Source: Corynebacterium hindlerae (GTDB lineage: Bacteria > Actinomycetota > Actinomycetes > Mycobacteriales > Mycobacteriaceae). From it: a stretch of 64,000 bases of DNA. Location of the stretch: contig NZ_CP059833.1 in the NCBI RefSeq assembly GCF_014117265.1, positions 2,139,069 to 2,203,068 of the forward strand, written 5' to 3'. The notes under the pieces were generated by a model. That model saw only the letters and a program-made list of their open reading frames with translations. It did no database searches and was not told the DNA's origin. Positions 7,452-16,477 of the stretch are shown here, in pieces. How positions within the stretch are numbered: the first letter of the stretch is position 1; the number at the start of each line of letters is the position of its first letter. A program made the position numbers and the translations under genes.

Positions 7452-8618
7452 ATGAAGAGGTCCGTCGGGGCGGTTGTTGTCGCACTGATTTCGGTAGTGG
7501 CATTGGCTGGCTGCACCATTGATCGCGGTGATAGCGGGGCCGGGGAGCAGGGGGCTGATAGGGAGCAGGCAGCGGTCGTCGAAAAGCTGCCACCTGCGAT
7601 TTCGGTTGAGGACGGCGCGCAGGGGGTGAGCCCCGCGAAGGCTGTGACAGTAAAGGCGCTGGATGGCACGCTTACCGACGTCCAGATGACGAATCAAGAC
7701 GGCAAGGTGATCCAGGGAGAGATTTCCCCTGACAACAAGAGTTGGACCACCTCGGAGGTGCTTGGGTACTACCGCACCTACACGGTGACGGCGGAGGGGT
7801 CGAATGGGGCCCTGGCTAAGTCGGTCTTTACCACTCAGAGCCCGGCCGGCACGGCGTATGTGGCGCTTTCCCCGCTCGAAGGTATGAACGTGGGTGTGGG
7901 CCAGAGCATTGGTATGCGGTTCTCATCGCCGATTCAGGATCGTAAGGCGGCGCAGGAAGCAATCACCATCACCACAGAACCCAAGGTTGAGGGGGCTTTC
8001 TACTGGCTGAATGATTATGAGTTGCGTTGGCGTCCGCAGAATTACTGGAATCCGGGAACGTCAGTAAGCGTGAAGGCTGACATTTACGGAGTAGATCTCG
8101 GCGGCGGTGTGTACGGCAGCGAGGATAACGCTACTTCCTTCAACATTGTTGGCGGCTACACTGCTGTGGTTGATGACAGCACTAAAACCATGAGCATTTA
8201 CGACGGTGACGCCGTCATCAAGACGATGCCGGTTTCGCTCGGTTCCTCGCAGTGGCCAACCCCCAACGGCGTGTACATCATCGGCGATTCCTACCCGGAA
8301 ATGGTCATGGACTCGACCACTTACGGCCTCGCTCTTGATGCGGGCGGCTACAAAACTAAAGTTCAATACGCCACCCAGATGAGCTACTCCGGTATTTTCG
8401 TTCACGCTGCCCCATGGTCTGTGTGGGCGCAGGGTAGCCAAAACACCTCACACGGCTGCATCAACGTGTCCACGGAAAACGCAGCCTGGTTCCAACAGAA
8501 CTTCAAGCGCGGTGACATCGTTACCGTGAAGAACACCATCGGTGGCACCCTGTCCGGCTACGACGGACTCGGCGACTGGAACATCCCGTGGGAGGAGTGG
8601 AGCGCAGGAAACGCTTAA
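7452..8618 (+). CDS. L,D-transpeptidase lipoprotein (YkuD domain, LdtMt2-like)
   Basis: 388 residues. A lipoprotein signal peptide with lipobox LAGC puts the acylated Cys at 21. One or two Ig-like domains follow (about 50-240), then a YkuD catalytic domain with VHAAPW (His318) and SHGCIN (Ser333, His334, Cys336 nucleophile). The enzyme makes 3-3 cross-links in peptidoglycan outside the membrane, dominant in Mycobacteriales, and is insensitive to most penicillins. Ribosome site CGGAGG before the ATG. Its stop overlaps that of the convergent DUF305-like gene by four bases. Confidence 0.93.
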   Translation: MKRSVGAVVVALISVVALAGCTIDRGDSGAGEQGADREQAAVVEKLPPAISVEDGAQGVSPAKAVTVKALDGTLTDVQMTNQDGKVIQGEISPDNKSWTTSEVLGYYRTYTVTAEGSNGALAKSVFTTQSPAGTAYVALSPLEGMNVGVGQSIGMRFSSPIQDRKAAQEAITITTEPKVEGAFYWLNDYELRWRPQNYWNPGTSVSVKADIYGVDLGGGVYGSEDNATSFNIVGGYTAVVDDSTKTMSIYDGDAVIKTMPVSLGSSQWPTPNGVYIIGDSYPEMVMDSTTYGLALDAGGYKTKVQYATQMSYSGIFVHAAPWSVWAQGSQNTSHGCINVSTENAAWFQQNFKRGDIVTVKNTIGGTLSGYDGLGDWNIPWEEWSAGNA

Positions 8619-9307
8619 CCCTTCAAGGCCTCCATAATGGGGGCCTGTTCTTTTTCTGCCTCATCCACCACCAGCTGCGCGGCAGCCTGCAGCTCCGGGT
8701 TAAATCCCTTGCCGAGGTGCTGCTGCGCGGAAGTCACCGCGCCCGCTATGTTGCCCTGCAGCAAATTGAGGTACCGGTTCTCCAGATCCTTCCCGTGCAT
8801 CGAATGCAACTGGTCCACGTCCGCCTGGGTCGGAATCCCAATCGGTGCTGGTGGGAACAGCACCTCGGGTGAGGTGGTAATGCCCCAGGTGGTGAGGAGC
8901 TGTTCTTGGGTGGCTAGCCGGGCGGAATGTTTCTGACTCACACGGGTAGCGATATCTTTCGCTTCGGGCGAGATATTGTCGGCAGCCAAGAGGATCTCGG
9001 AGGTGGACACGATACGCCGGCTGCGGACCACGGACTCCGCAAGATACATCACGTCGACAGTGTTGAAATCTGTCTCTCGTGGCACCTCATCGACGGCCCC
9101 CGGGCGTGGCGTGGCAGAAGAAGGCTTCATAGAAGGGGTAGCTGAGGGAGACGGCGTCGGGGCACTGAACATAGGCGTGGCTGACGCCTGTGTGGGCGTA
9201 ACGACGGTGATCGGCTTCGCTCCTTCCGAAGCCACAGGCGTCTCCTGGGACCCACACCCCGTGAGAACTACTGCTGGCATCACAACAGCGAAAAACGCTC
9301 TGTTCAT
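8615..9307 (-). CDS. Lipoprotein with a divergent DUF305-like (ferritin-like) domain
   Basis: About 230 residues from the ATG at 9307 (a longer frame to 9364 lacks a good start). The signal peptide has lipobox LTGC. A Pro/Thr/Ser-rich linker leads to a helical domain whose layout ([14 protein letters not shown], then [19 protein letters not shown] and a distal four-helix part) resembles DUF305. The usual MIPHH metal-site motif is not present, so metal binding may be lost. Secreted and membrane-anchored; function unknown. Confidence 0.6.
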   Translation of the reverse strand: MNRAFFAVVMPAVVLTGCGSQETPVASEGAKPITVVTPTQASATPMFSAPTPSPSATPSMKPSSATPRPGAVDEVPRETDFNTVDVMYLAESVVRSRRIVSTSEILLAADNISPEAKDIATRVSQKHSARLATQEQLLTTWGITTSPEVLFPPAPIGIPTQADVDQLHSMHGKDLENRYLNLLQGNIAGAVTSAQQHLGKGFNPELQAAAQLVVDEAEKEQAPIMEALKG

Positions 9308-9422
9308 TTGCCACCTTCCTGTACAAAAGCTTCGTTGATGTCGAATGTACTGAAAAAACAGCACCTACGGCACAAAACTGATGGTAGTCCCAGGGAAGTC
9401 TTAACTCAGACGTAAAGATATG

Positions 9423-9453
9423 CAAAACCCGCCCTCAACATGAGAGGGCGGGT
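9423..9453 (-). terminator. Intrinsic terminator after tRNA-His
   Basis: Stem ACCCGCCCTC/GAGGGCGGGT (9427-9436 with 9444-9453), loop of 7, followed on the minus strand by a short U-run. Confidence 0.8.
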
Positions 9454-9461
9454 CACTTTGG

Positions 9462-9535
9462 GGTGGCTGACGGGACTCGAACCCGCGACACCCAGGATCA
9501 CAACCTGGTGCTCTACCAGCTGAACTACAGCCACC
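9462..9535 (-). tRNA. tRNA-His (anticodon GTG)
   Basis: The anticodon arm reads CAGGTTGTGATCCTG with GTG. The acceptor GTGGCTG pairs with CAGCCAC, and an extra 5' G faces the discriminator C, the hallmark of tRNA-His; both are encoded. It lies directly downstream of orn. Confidence 0.94.
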
Positions 9536-9585
9536 ATCGCTGCTGTTTTAAGCAGCGCAGTTCATATTAATGCACGAGTCCAGTT

Positions 9586-10221
9586 TTACAAAAACCGCTG
9601 GTAGTGGTCCACAGCGGAGGCTGCGAAAGCGGTAGCTTCCTCCGTTGTTGGGCCAGGGTCCGCAACGAAGAGGGAACGGCGATAGTAGTCGAGCTCGCGG
9701 ATGGATTCGACGATGTCATTGAGCGCCCGGTGAGACATCCCCTTCTCGGGCTGTGCGAAGTAGACCCGCGGGTACCAACGGCGCGCGAGTTCTTTCACGG
9801 AGGACACATCGACCATCCGGTAATGCAATGCCTGGTCAAGACGCGGCATGTATTCCCGGATAAAAGTGCGGTCAGTTGCAATCGAATTGCCAGCCAGGGG
9901 AGCGGGGTGGTCGGGGGAGCAGTGTTCTTCGATGAGCGCAAGCACGGCGTCCTCGGCATCCGTCAGGGACAAGGTTGAGGAGCTAATGGCGTCGATAAGC
10001 CCGTTGCTTGTGTGCATATTCCGCACGTAGTCGTCCATTTCGGCCAGCTCTGCCTCGGTGGCATGGACGACGAGGTCGACGCCGCTGCCGAGGATATTGA
10101 GGTTGGCGTCGGTGACGAGCGCTGCGACCTCGACGATCACATGGTGCTTCGGGTCCAGCCCCGTCATCTCCAGGTCAATCCAGACGAGGCGGTCATTTTT
10201 CATGGGAATAGGGTCAGTCAT
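9586..10221 (-). CDS. orn: Oligoribonuclease
   Basis: 211 residues of the DEDDh 3'-5' exonuclease family: [10 protein letters not shown] has the first Asp and Glu (16 and 18), [11 protein letters not shown] the second Asp, and [11 protein letters not shown] the His/Asp pair. Orn degrades two- to five-base RNA fragments, including the pGpG product of cyclic di-GMP breakdown. The ATG directly follows the cmrA stop (TAGATG), so the two are co-translated. The pairing of a CmrA-type gene with orn is also found in M. tuberculosis (Rv2509 region). Confidence 0.95.
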   Translation of the reverse strand: MTDPIPMKNDRLVWIDLEMTGLDPKHHVIVEVAALVTDANLNILGSGVDLVVHATEAELAEMDDYVRNMHTSNGLIDAISSSTLSLTDAEDAVLALIEEHCSPDHPAPLAGNSIATDRTFIREYMPRLDQALHYRMVDVSSVKELARRWYPRVYFAQPEKGMSHRALNDIVESIRELDYYRRSLFVADPGPTTEEATAFAASAVDHYQRFL

Positions 10222-11022
10222 CTAGCTCATCTTCTTGTAAAAATTGCCAAGGATAGGTGCCACCAGTCGCGTAGGTCCGACGTTGGTGACCACCTCCATA
10301 ATTTTCGCGAGCGGGCCTGGCACGACCCGACGCTTACCCGCAGCCATCGCCTCGAGGGTCTCCCGCGAACAGGACTCATAGGTGGTCCACAGCGCATCGG
10401 GGACGACGCGATCCACAATCGACTGCTGGTCCTCCGGAATCACCGCATCCCGGACCGGCCCCGGAGCCAGAAGTGTGCACGTCACACCCGTGCCACGCAG
10501 CTCATAATGCAAAGCCTCGGTGAACTTATTCAGTCCCGACTTGGTGAAAATGTAGGTGGCGTTGTTCGGGATCACCATGTCGCCCGCCAACGACCCTACG
10601 TTGCAGATTGCGCCTTCATTTCGAGGCAGCATCTGATCGAGAGCAGCACGGGTCAGCTCCAAACATGCAGTGGCATTGAGATGGAACTGCGTGAGCTCAT
10701 AATCCCAGGACTGCTCCATAAAAGGACCGAAAGAGGCGATACCCGCGGAATTAATCAGAATGTTGATCTCGCGCGAGTGCATGTGCTCGATGAGTGCGCG
10801 CCGGGCGTTGTGTTCAGCCAGATCGCAGGCGTACACCTCCGCAGTGATGCCGTACTTTTGTTCGAGTTCAGCGGAAAACTCTGTGAGCACATCTTCACGA
10901 CGCGCCACCAAAATCAAGTTGTGACCCATGTCAGCAAGGTCGCGCGCCATCGCCATACCAATACCTTGACTAGCGCCAGTCACGAGCGCACGGGCGGTGG
11001 GGCTGGGGTGTGGAAGAGCCAT
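10222..11022 (-). CDS. cmrA: Mycolate reductase, short-chain dehydrogenase
   Basis: 266 residues from the ATG at 11022, chosen for its AAGGAG ribosome site. A Rossmann motif TGASQGIG lies at 15-22, with NSAG and the catalytic YxxxK (YIFTK) downstream. Sequence and place next to orn fit CmrA/Rv2509, the NADPH enzyme that reduces the 3-oxo group of the freshly condensed mycolate precursor, giving the mature mycolic motif. This supports a mycolic acid producer. Conservation of the neighbourhood strengthens the assignment over a generic short-chain dehydrogenase. Confidence 0.85.
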   Translation of the reverse strand: MALPHPSPTARALVTGASQGIGMAMARDLADMGHNLILVARREDVLTEFSAELEQKYGITAEVYACDLAEHNARRALIEHMHSREINILINSAGIASFGPFMEQSWDYELTQFHLNATACLELTRAALDQMLPRNEGAICNVGSLAGDMVIPNNATYIFTKSGLNKFTEALHYELRGTGVTCTLLAPGPVRDAVIPEDQQSIVDRVVPDALWTTYESCSRETLEAMAAGKRRVVPGPLAKIMEVVTNVGPTRLVAPILGNFYKKMS

Positions 11023-11165
11023 CGTTCTCCTTGATCGTCGGGGTGCTGCACCCATCTTAACCGCGCTTGCTTCACGACGGATTCGTCAGTTTCTTAGGCA
11101 ACTGAGCCGAATTGGGGTTAATCTGTTATCAATTCTTGATCATCGATCGATTGGACTTCCATCCC

Positions 11166-11684
11166 ATGCGTTTAGCTCGCCTCTTTGCCCCGATCCTGGC
11201 TACCGCGATTGTAGCCGGGGGAGCCGCACCTGCTCACGCGCAGGTCATGGGCAGTTCGCAGCTCCCACCACTGCCAGCAATCCAGCTGCCAACTTTCCAA
11301 CTTTCACCACTGCCAGCAGGTTCCTCTGTTCCTGGTGTGACTGCAGCTCCTATCACCGGCAATGCGCTGCTGGACCCCGTGCTGGCTGAACTGAATGCAC
11401 GTCGTGTAGCTGCAGGCCTGCAGCCCTTCACCTACGACTTTGGTCTTGGGGAAACCGCCTACAACCATGCCGTTTACCTGAACAACATCCACACAATGGA
11501 TCACAGTGGCCTATTTATGGAGGTCATTGCCCGCGTGCCGAATTTGGGAATGGCTGTTCCGATGTGGATCGACTCCCCACCTCACCACGAGGTTTTGATG
11601 GACGGCACCCTGTCACGAGTGGGGTTTGGGCTGGTGTTTGACCAGTCTGAGGGCCGTTGGATTCTGGTGGCGCAGTTCACTTAG
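11166..11684 (+). CDS. Secreted CAP-domain (SCP/PR1-like) protein
   Basis: 172 residues from the ATG at 11166. A Sec signal peptide ends near AHAQ. A Pro/Leu-rich spacer precedes a short CAP domain (about 65-172): LLDPVLAELNARRVAAGLQP, then YNHAVYLNN, MDHSG, and WIDSPPHHEVLMDG, which contains the conserved Ser/His positions, and the final FGLVF strand. CAP proteins are widespread secreted proteins, often with lipid-binding or protease-like roles; the substrate here is unknown. Confidence 0.8.
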   Translation: MRLARLFAPILATAIVAGGAAPAHAQVMGSSQLPPLPAIQLPTFQLSPLPAGSSVPGVTAAPITGNALLDPVLAELNARRVAAGLQPFTYDFGLGETAYNHAVYLNNIHTMDHSGLFMEVIARVPNLGMAVPMWIDSPPHHEVLMDGTLSRVGFGLVFDQSEGRWILVAQFT

Positions 11685-11792
11685 TTACCCTGCGCGTCGA
11701 AAAGCGTGATGCTAGTCTCGCAGCCATAATCCCTGAAATTTGGAGAATAGGACAGTATTCCGCCCTGCTAAGCATGGTTAAACAAGATATGT

Positions 11793-12467
11793 TTGGCGCA
11801 CTCCTCGAACGCTCATTGGGGGCCGAACTATCAGGCGGCATACGACAGAGGAGTGCTCACTTTCGCCTCGGACCGTGGCCGAGTGTACTGCGACACGTAC
11901 CCGGTCGCCTCGATTGCAGTGGATCCCGCCACGCTGCTGTGGCGTTGGTCGCCCATGATCGAAGGCGAAGAGGAGTATTTCCGTCCCGAGGCATCGCACG
12001 GCTACCGTGCTTTCGGTGAGCAGTGCAACTTTTCCAGCTTCACAACGCAGGAGGTCCCTTACGAAGTAGTTAATGACGTCGCGAACACTATCGCTAACCT
12101 CGGCAATGACGTCATCAACACAGGGTTTTTTATCTTCGGCCCTGAAGCGAACTTCTACCAAGCGGCCTTCAACAATGCTGGATCACGCGTGGTATGGAAA
12201 TTGGACAATATTCGCGATGATGCCGGTCCATTAACTGTCCCTAGCCCAGACCTGAACACCTTGCTCACAAAAATTCCGCGTTATTTGCCGTTGGTTGATG
12301 ACCCGGAGTGGTCACTCAAAGGAGTCGCAAGCCACTTCAAAGGGGTGGAGTGCGCGATCGAACGCTTCCCGTCGGATCGTCGCATTGTAGCTACTTACAC
12401 GCTGAGTGACGGAGCACAACACGAAGTTCAGGTCACACAGGATGAACAGGGGCGGATAACGAACTGA
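11793..12467 (+). CDS. DUF6882-like protein, N-terminus probably frameshifted
   Basis: The open frame has only a TTG start at 11793 (224 residues) and opens with HWGPNYQAAYDRGVLTFAS, which looks like the interior of a DUF6882 domain. A separate frame just upstream, starting at the ATG at 11774 (VKQDMFGALLER), would supply the missing N-terminal helix if joined by a one-base shift near 11815. Conserved blocks SWLWGW-like (TLLWRWSPM) and GFFIFGPEANFYQAAF are present. The function of the family is unknown. Either a frameshifted gene or one with an odd TTG start. Confidence 0.55.
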   Translation: MAHSSNAHWGPNYQAAYDRGVLTFASDRGRVYCDTYPVASIAVDPATLLWRWSPMIEGEEEYFRPEASHGYRAFGEQCNFSSFTTQEVPYEVVNDVANTIANLGNDVINTGFFIFGPEANFYQAAFNNAGSRVVWKLDNIRDDAGPLTVPSPDLNTLLTKIPRYLPLVDDPEWSLKGVASHFKGVECAIERFPSDRRIVATYTLSDGAQHEVQVTQDEQGRITN

Positions 12468-12533
12468 GGTTACCCTCGAGTAGTGGACACCCAATTAGTA
12501 CGGATGTTGTGTCCGTAGGAGAGGATGTTCATT

Positions 12534-12842
12534 ATGAGTCAGCAACGCAAGAGGTTTACTCCGGAGTATCGGAAGGAAGCCGCGCGGCTTGTCATCGAGT
12601 CGGGCCGGCCGATCGTCCGAGTCGCTGAGGAGATCGGAGTCAGTGCCGGACTGCTGGGTAGGTGGGTCAAAAATGAGCGTGAGCGCCAGGGCAATGAAGA
12701 CGGCATGAGCGCGGCTGACCTTCGTGCTGAAAACGTGAGATTGCGCCGTGAGCTTGCCGAAGCGCGGTTAGATAACGAGTTTTTGTCAAAAGCCACAGCC
12801 TTCTTCGCTGCGAAGCAACGCGAGAAGAAAAGTTCCAGCTAA
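12534..12842 (+). CDS. IS3-family transposase OrfA
   Basis: 102 residues from the ATG at 12534. The N-terminal HTH (RKRFTPEYRKEAARLVIESG ... VAEEIGVSAGLLGRWV) binds the inverted ends; a leucine-zipper stretch (LRAENVRLRRELAEARLDNEFL) mediates multimers. Its stop overlaps the orfB start by one base. In this family orfA and orfB are often fused by -1 frameshifting. Confidence 0.92.
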   Translation: MSQQRKRFTPEYRKEAARLVIESGRPIVRVAEEIGVSAGLLGRWVKNERERQGNEDGMSAADLRAENVRLRRELAEARLDNEFLSKATAFFAAKQREKKSSS

Positions 12843-13750
12843 TGCAGCAGGAGAAGGCGACCTTCAGCATTAAGCGCATGGCGAGGCTTCTCGAAGTGTC
12901 TCGTTCCGGCTTCTATGGCTGGGTGAAGAGGGACAAGGCCAAGCGTAGGGGTAAAGACCCGCGTCAGTCATTTATCGAGAACCTCGACCAGCAGATTTAC
13001 ACGGCTTGGGAGGACTCCGACGAAGTCTATGGTGCACCTCGTGTCACAGCGAAACTTGCCGAGCAGGGCATCAAGGTCAACAAGAAGACCGTAGCCAAGC
13101 GGATGAAAGCCATGGGTATCGAAGGAATCTCCCCGAGGATGTTCACTCCTGTCACGACAATCCAGTCTAAGAGGAAGGCGACACTGCCTGACCTGGTCAA
13201 GCGTGCGTTTGATGCAGGTGAGCTCAACCGCGTATGGCTGAGTGATATTACGTATCTGCGTACCGGTGAGGGCTGGTTGTACCTGTGTGCGGTTCGCGAT
13301 GGTCATTCCCGGCGTGTAATTGGCTGGGCAATGGATCGAACCCAGTCTGCCGATCTGGTTGAGCGTGCGCTACGGATGGCGCACACGCTGCGCGGCGAGG
13401 TACCTGATGGTGTGGTGTTTCATGCTGATCGAGGTTCGCAATTCACCAGTGACCAGTTGTGGCAGGTGTGCCAGGAACTCGGAATTGCGCAGTCTGTCGG
13501 CCGCACCGGTGTGTGCTTCGACAATGCGATGTCGGAATCATTTTGGTCGACGTTGAAGACAGAATTCTATGACCGGAAGAAGTGGGCCACCTGCAACGAA
13601 GCACGCAACGCTGTCGCGCAGTGGATCGAGGTGGTCTACAACCGGCGTCGGATTCACTCATCGCTCGGCATGAAGACCCCTGTGGCCTTCGAAAACGCCA
13701 TCAACAATGATCCCACCAAGCCCAACTCGATAACCCCCAAGGCCGCTTAA
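12842..13750 (+). CDS. IS3-family transposase OrfB (rve integrase core)
   Basis: 302 residues. An HTH_21-like N-terminal part (ARLLEVSRSGFYGW) precedes the DDE catalytic core: WLSDITYL (first Asp), FHADRGSQFTS (second Asp) and NAMSESFWSTLKTEF (Glu). The length is full for the family and no interruption is seen. It may be translated independently from the ATG or as an OrfAB fusion. Confidence 0.93.
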   Translation: MQQEKATFSIKRMARLLEVSRSGFYGWVKRDKAKRRGKDPRQSFIENLDQQIYTAWEDSDEVYGAPRVTAKLAEQGIKVNKKTVAKRMKAMGIEGISPRMFTPVTTIQSKRKATLPDLVKRAFDAGELNRVWLSDITYLRTGEGWLYLCAVRDGHSRRVIGWAMDRTQSADLVERALRMAHTLRGEVPDGVVFHADRGSQFTSDQLWQVCQELGIAQSVGRTGVCFDNAMSESFWSTLKTEFYDRKKWATCNEARNAVAQWIEVVYNRRRIHSSLGMKTPVAFENAINNDPTKPNSITPKAA

Positions 13751-13846
13751 CTAACTGTCCACGATTTGCGGGCAGCCCCAGAACATCCAATTGGCGTTTA
13801 ACAATCACTTGGACAGCATGTCGAACGAGCAGCGCGGGGAGTGATG

Positions 13847-13953
13847 ATAGGGATTTGTCCCGCGTGATAAAACCCTACGCCTACCGGTTTCAAACACCCC
13901 GGCAAACGCGACGGAAGGCGTAGTTTTTAGCAGCGCCCCTACCAATCCCTATC
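13847..13953. repeat. 107-bp palindromic element with terminal inverted repeats
   Basis: Ends GATAGGGATT (13847-13856) and AATCCCTATC (13944-13953) are perfect inverted repeats, and an inner stem CTACGCC/GGCGTAG (13875-13881 with 13917-13923) is followed by TTTTTA. The left 15 bases AGGGATTTGTCCCGC and the right CAATCCCTATC recur together at 24698-24729. It may be a small non-autonomous element, or a terminator for the IS or a lost gene. Confidence 0.45.
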
Positions 13954-13975
13954 CAACTCCACTAACATCCGTTAC

Positions 13976-14200
13976 ATGAAAGTAGTTAGTGTCGCTGTAG
14001 CCAGCTGCCTGTTCATCGTATCCCTGGCCCTTGGCTACTTCGCTGGTCTGAGCGTCGATGAAACACATTTTGGGGCGCATCAGTGGCACTATCTCGCGTG
14101 GATCATGCCAGCGTTATTCCTGGTTTCCTTAGTATGGGTGTGGCGCGAACGCACTAAAAAGCCCCCCCTGCAGGATTCGAACCTGCGACCTTACGGGTAG
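13976..14200 (+). CDS. Small two-pass membrane protein, 3' end over tRNA-Arg
   Basis: 74 residues with two hydrophobic segments (about 5-24 and 40-57). The last 13 codons (PPLQDSNLRPYG) are encoded by the opposite strand of the tRNA-Arg gene, so only the first 60 residues are independent. The ATG lies after a possible promoter region with no clear ribosome site. It resembles no family I can name and may be a real small membrane protein or a fortuitous frame. Confidence 0.4.
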   Translation: MKVVSVAVASCLFIVSLALGYFAGLSVDETHFGAHQWHYLAWIMPALFLVSLVWVWRERTKKPPLQDSNLRPYG

Positions 14201-14235
14201 AAGCCGTCTGCTCTGATCCGCTGAGCTAAGGAGGG
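14162..14235 (-). tRNA. tRNA-Arg (anticodon TCT)
   Basis: 74 bases. Acceptor CCCTCCT pairs with AGGGGGG (one G-U), the anticodon arm ACGGC-TTCTACC-CGT gives TCT, and the T arm is CAGGTTCGAATCCTG. CCA is not encoded. Confidence 0.92.
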
Positions 14236-14332
14236 AGTGGCCCCACACAGGGGCTAACGGGAACTTTACCGCACGCTGGGTAGGGGCCTGCAAATTAGGG
14301 CCTTACCCCTTGCCCGGGGTTAGGGTATTAGC

Positions 14333-16360
14333 ATGACGGAAAAGGTGATCGGGGACAGGCCACGGACCTCGAAGGTGCTCTATGTAATTTTCGCAGCGAC
14401 CGCGGGTGTGGTCGGTGCGGTTATTTCGTGGGCGTTTTTGGGGGCTTCTCTTGCGGCGTTGGGTATTCCAGATCCTGGTCCGCTGACGACGGCGGGGTTG
14501 CCGTTTTTGAGGTCGGCGGGGTTGATGTTGGCTGCGCTTGCGATCGGCTCGTTTATGGCGGCTGCTTTCTTTATCAAGCCGAAGGATTCTGATCTGCAGT
14601 CGACTCTGCTCAGTGTGGATGGGAGTATCGCGGCCCGGACGGGGGCAGTATCAAGTCTGTGCTTCGCGGTGATCGCGCAGCTGATGGTACCGATGTACTT
14701 GTCGGATGTGTCTGGTTCGCCGTTGAAGGACACGTTGAATCCGACGCAGTGGTTGCAGGCGCTGCAATTGGTGTCCACATCGGTGGCATGGCAGGTGACG
14801 GCAGGTTTTGCACTCATCACTGGTCTAGGGGCGCTGACTACCTACCGGTGGATCATGCAGCCGGTGTGGCTCACTGGTGCGATCTTGGCTGTGGTACCGC
14901 TGGGCATGGAAGGTCACTCAGCCACGGGTGGCGATCATGACTATGGCACGAATTCCTACCTTTGGCACCTGATTTTCATGATGTTGTGGGTCGGTGGACT
15001 CATGGCGTTGATTGCGCATGGGCGTCGTAAAGGTCCTGCGTTGGATGTAGCGGTCCGTCGCTACTCTGCGGTGGCGCTGGTGTCGGTGGTGGTGATGGCA
15101 GTGTCGGGCGTGATTAATACGTCGATCCGGATGCACTGGACCGATTTGCTCACCACCGGATACGGGCTGCTGATCTTGGCTAAGACAATCGGGGTGGTGG
15201 TGCTCGCGCTGTTCGGTTTCGTGCACCGTCAGCTCACGATCCCGAAGCTCGCGGACAATAACAAGCTGTTCCGTCGGGTCGCCGCCGTGGAAGTGTTGGT
15301 TATGGGTGCGGTGACGGGCGTGGCGATTTCCTTGGGGCGCACCCCGCCGCCACCGCCACGAAATGTTGACCTCAACACCATGGATATTGAGCTCGGCTAC
15401 AGGCTGTACCAGGAGCCAACATTCTGGAATGTCTGGACTATGTGGCGGTTCGATATTCTCTTTGGGGCCGCCGCGATTATCTTTGCCGTCGGCTACCTGT
15501 GGGCTGTCCTACGGGTCCACAAAAACGGAGGTAGCTGGCCGATTACCCGCACCCTGTGGTTCCTTTTGGGCTGTGCGGTGCTGCTGCTCACGGTATGTTC
15601 CGGTATCGGCATGAACATGCCAGCAACGTTCTCCATGCATATGGTCGGCCACATGATTTTGACGATGGGCGCCCCGGTGGCGTGGGTGCTCGGTGGGCCG
15701 GTGACGCTCTTCCTACAGGCGCTGCGCCCGTCCCCGGATAATCCTGGTCCGCGGGAATGGCTTGAGGTTGCGGTGGATAATCCGTGGCTACGGTTCCTGA
15801 TGAATCCGGCGGTGAACACGATCCAGTTCGTGGTGTTTTTCTACATTCTGTACATCACTCCGCTGTACGAGATCATGATTGATGAGCACGCCGGTCACCT
15901 GATCATGAACGTGGTGTTCCTGTGGTCCGGTTCGTTGTACTACTGGGATCTCATCGGCGTGGATAAGGCTCCGGTGGAGCACAGCCCGATGTCGAAGCTG
16001 GGGTGGCTGACGTTCTCCATGCCGTTCCACCTGTTCTTCGGCGTTTACCTGATGATGGCCACCCAGATCATGGGTGAAGAGTTCTACACCAAGCTCGGCC
16101 TGCCGTGGCATGTGGACCTGCTGCACGACCAGGTCGTCGGTGGTGGCATTTCCTGGGGTTCTGGTCAGTTCCCACTGCTTATCGTATGGGCGGTGCTGAT
16201 TTGGGAATGGTTCGCCGATGACCGGCGCCGTACTACCGAAATGGAGTCGAACCCGCAGGAGGTGGAGGACGATCTGGAGGCCTATAACGCTCAGCTCGCA
16301 GCCTTCCAGCATGGCAAAAATCCGCACGACGATTACTACAGCGAGACCTTCGAACGTTAA
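14333..16360 (+). CDS. Bifunctional CopD / CtaG-type cytochrome oxidase assembly protein
   Basis: 675 residues with roughly 14 membrane segments. The N-terminal half (about 20-330) resembles the copper resistance D domain; the C-terminal half (about 345-640) is a caa3_CtaG domain with the expected His pairs (SMHMVGHMILTMGAP, HAGHLIMNVVF and FSMPFHLFFGVYLM). Such fusions are typical of Corynebacterium and Mycobacterium and are thought to handle copper for the aa3-type oxidase in the plasma membrane. A hydrophilic acidic C-terminal tail follows. Ends just before the DnaA-box dyad. Confidence 0.88.
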   Translation: MTEKVIGDRPRTSKVLYVIFAATAGVVGAVISWAFLGASLAALGIPDPGPLTTAGLPFLRSAGLMLAALAIGSFMAAAFFIKPKDSDLQSTLLSVDGSIAARTGAVSSLCFAVIAQLMVPMYLSDVSGSPLKDTLNPTQWLQALQLVSTSVAWQVTAGFALITGLGALTTYRWIMQPVWLTGAILAVVPLGMEGHSATGGDHDYGTNSYLWHLIFMMLWVGGLMALIAHGRRKGPALDVAVRRYSAVALVSVVVMAVSGVINTSIRMHWTDLLTTGYGLLILAKTIGVVVLALFGFVHRQLTIPKLADNNKLFRRVAAVEVLVMGAVTGVAISLGRTPPPPPRNVDLNTMDIELGYRLYQEPTFWNVWTMWRFDILFGAAAIIFAVGYLWAVLRVHKNGGSWPITRTLWFLLGCAVLLLTVCSGIGMNMPATFSMHMVGHMILTMGAPVAWVLGGPVTLFLQALRPSPDNPGPREWLEVAVDNPWLRFLMNPAVNTIQFVVFFYILYITPLYEIMIDEHAGHLIMNVVFLWSGSLYYWDLIGVDKAPVEHSPMSKLGWLTFSMPFHLFFGVYLMMATQIMGEEFYTKLGLPWHVDLLHDQVVGGGISWGSGQFPLLIVWAVLIWEWFADDRRRTTEMESNPQEVEDDLEAYNAQLAAFQHGKNPHDDYYSETFER

Positions 16361-16363
16361 AAC

Positions 16364-16389
16364 CTGTGGATAACGCAAGTTATCCACAG
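16364..16389. promoter_or_regulatory. Two consensus DnaA boxes as an inverted pair upstream of ssb
   Basis: The sequence CTGTGGATAAC gcaa GTTATCCACAG is a perfect dyad whose arms are each an exact DnaA box (TGTGGATAA at 16365-16373 and TTATCCACA at 16380-16388). It lies 90 bp before the ssb ATG and directly after the CopD-CtaG stop. It could titrate DnaA, regulate ssb, or act as a hairpin at the gene end; there is no U-run for a terminator. Confidence 0.6.
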
Positions 16390-16477
16390 GGCGAGCAGCA
16401 GGCTTATCGACGCCTCATTCACCATCTGCCATTGTCAGCTTCGTAACTTGTCACTGAGATACGAAAAGGACCAGACA

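Larger units (their letters stand above)
12484..13761 (+). mobile_element. IS3-family insertion sequence, apparently intact
   Basis: 1278 bp bounded by short inverted ends TGGACA (12484) and TGTCCA (13756-13761), with a flanking G/C that may extend them. It carries orfA and orfB in the usual IS3 order. Both frames are open. No target duplication is obvious in the flanks, so the insertion may be old or a deletion may have removed one side. Confidence 0.85.
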
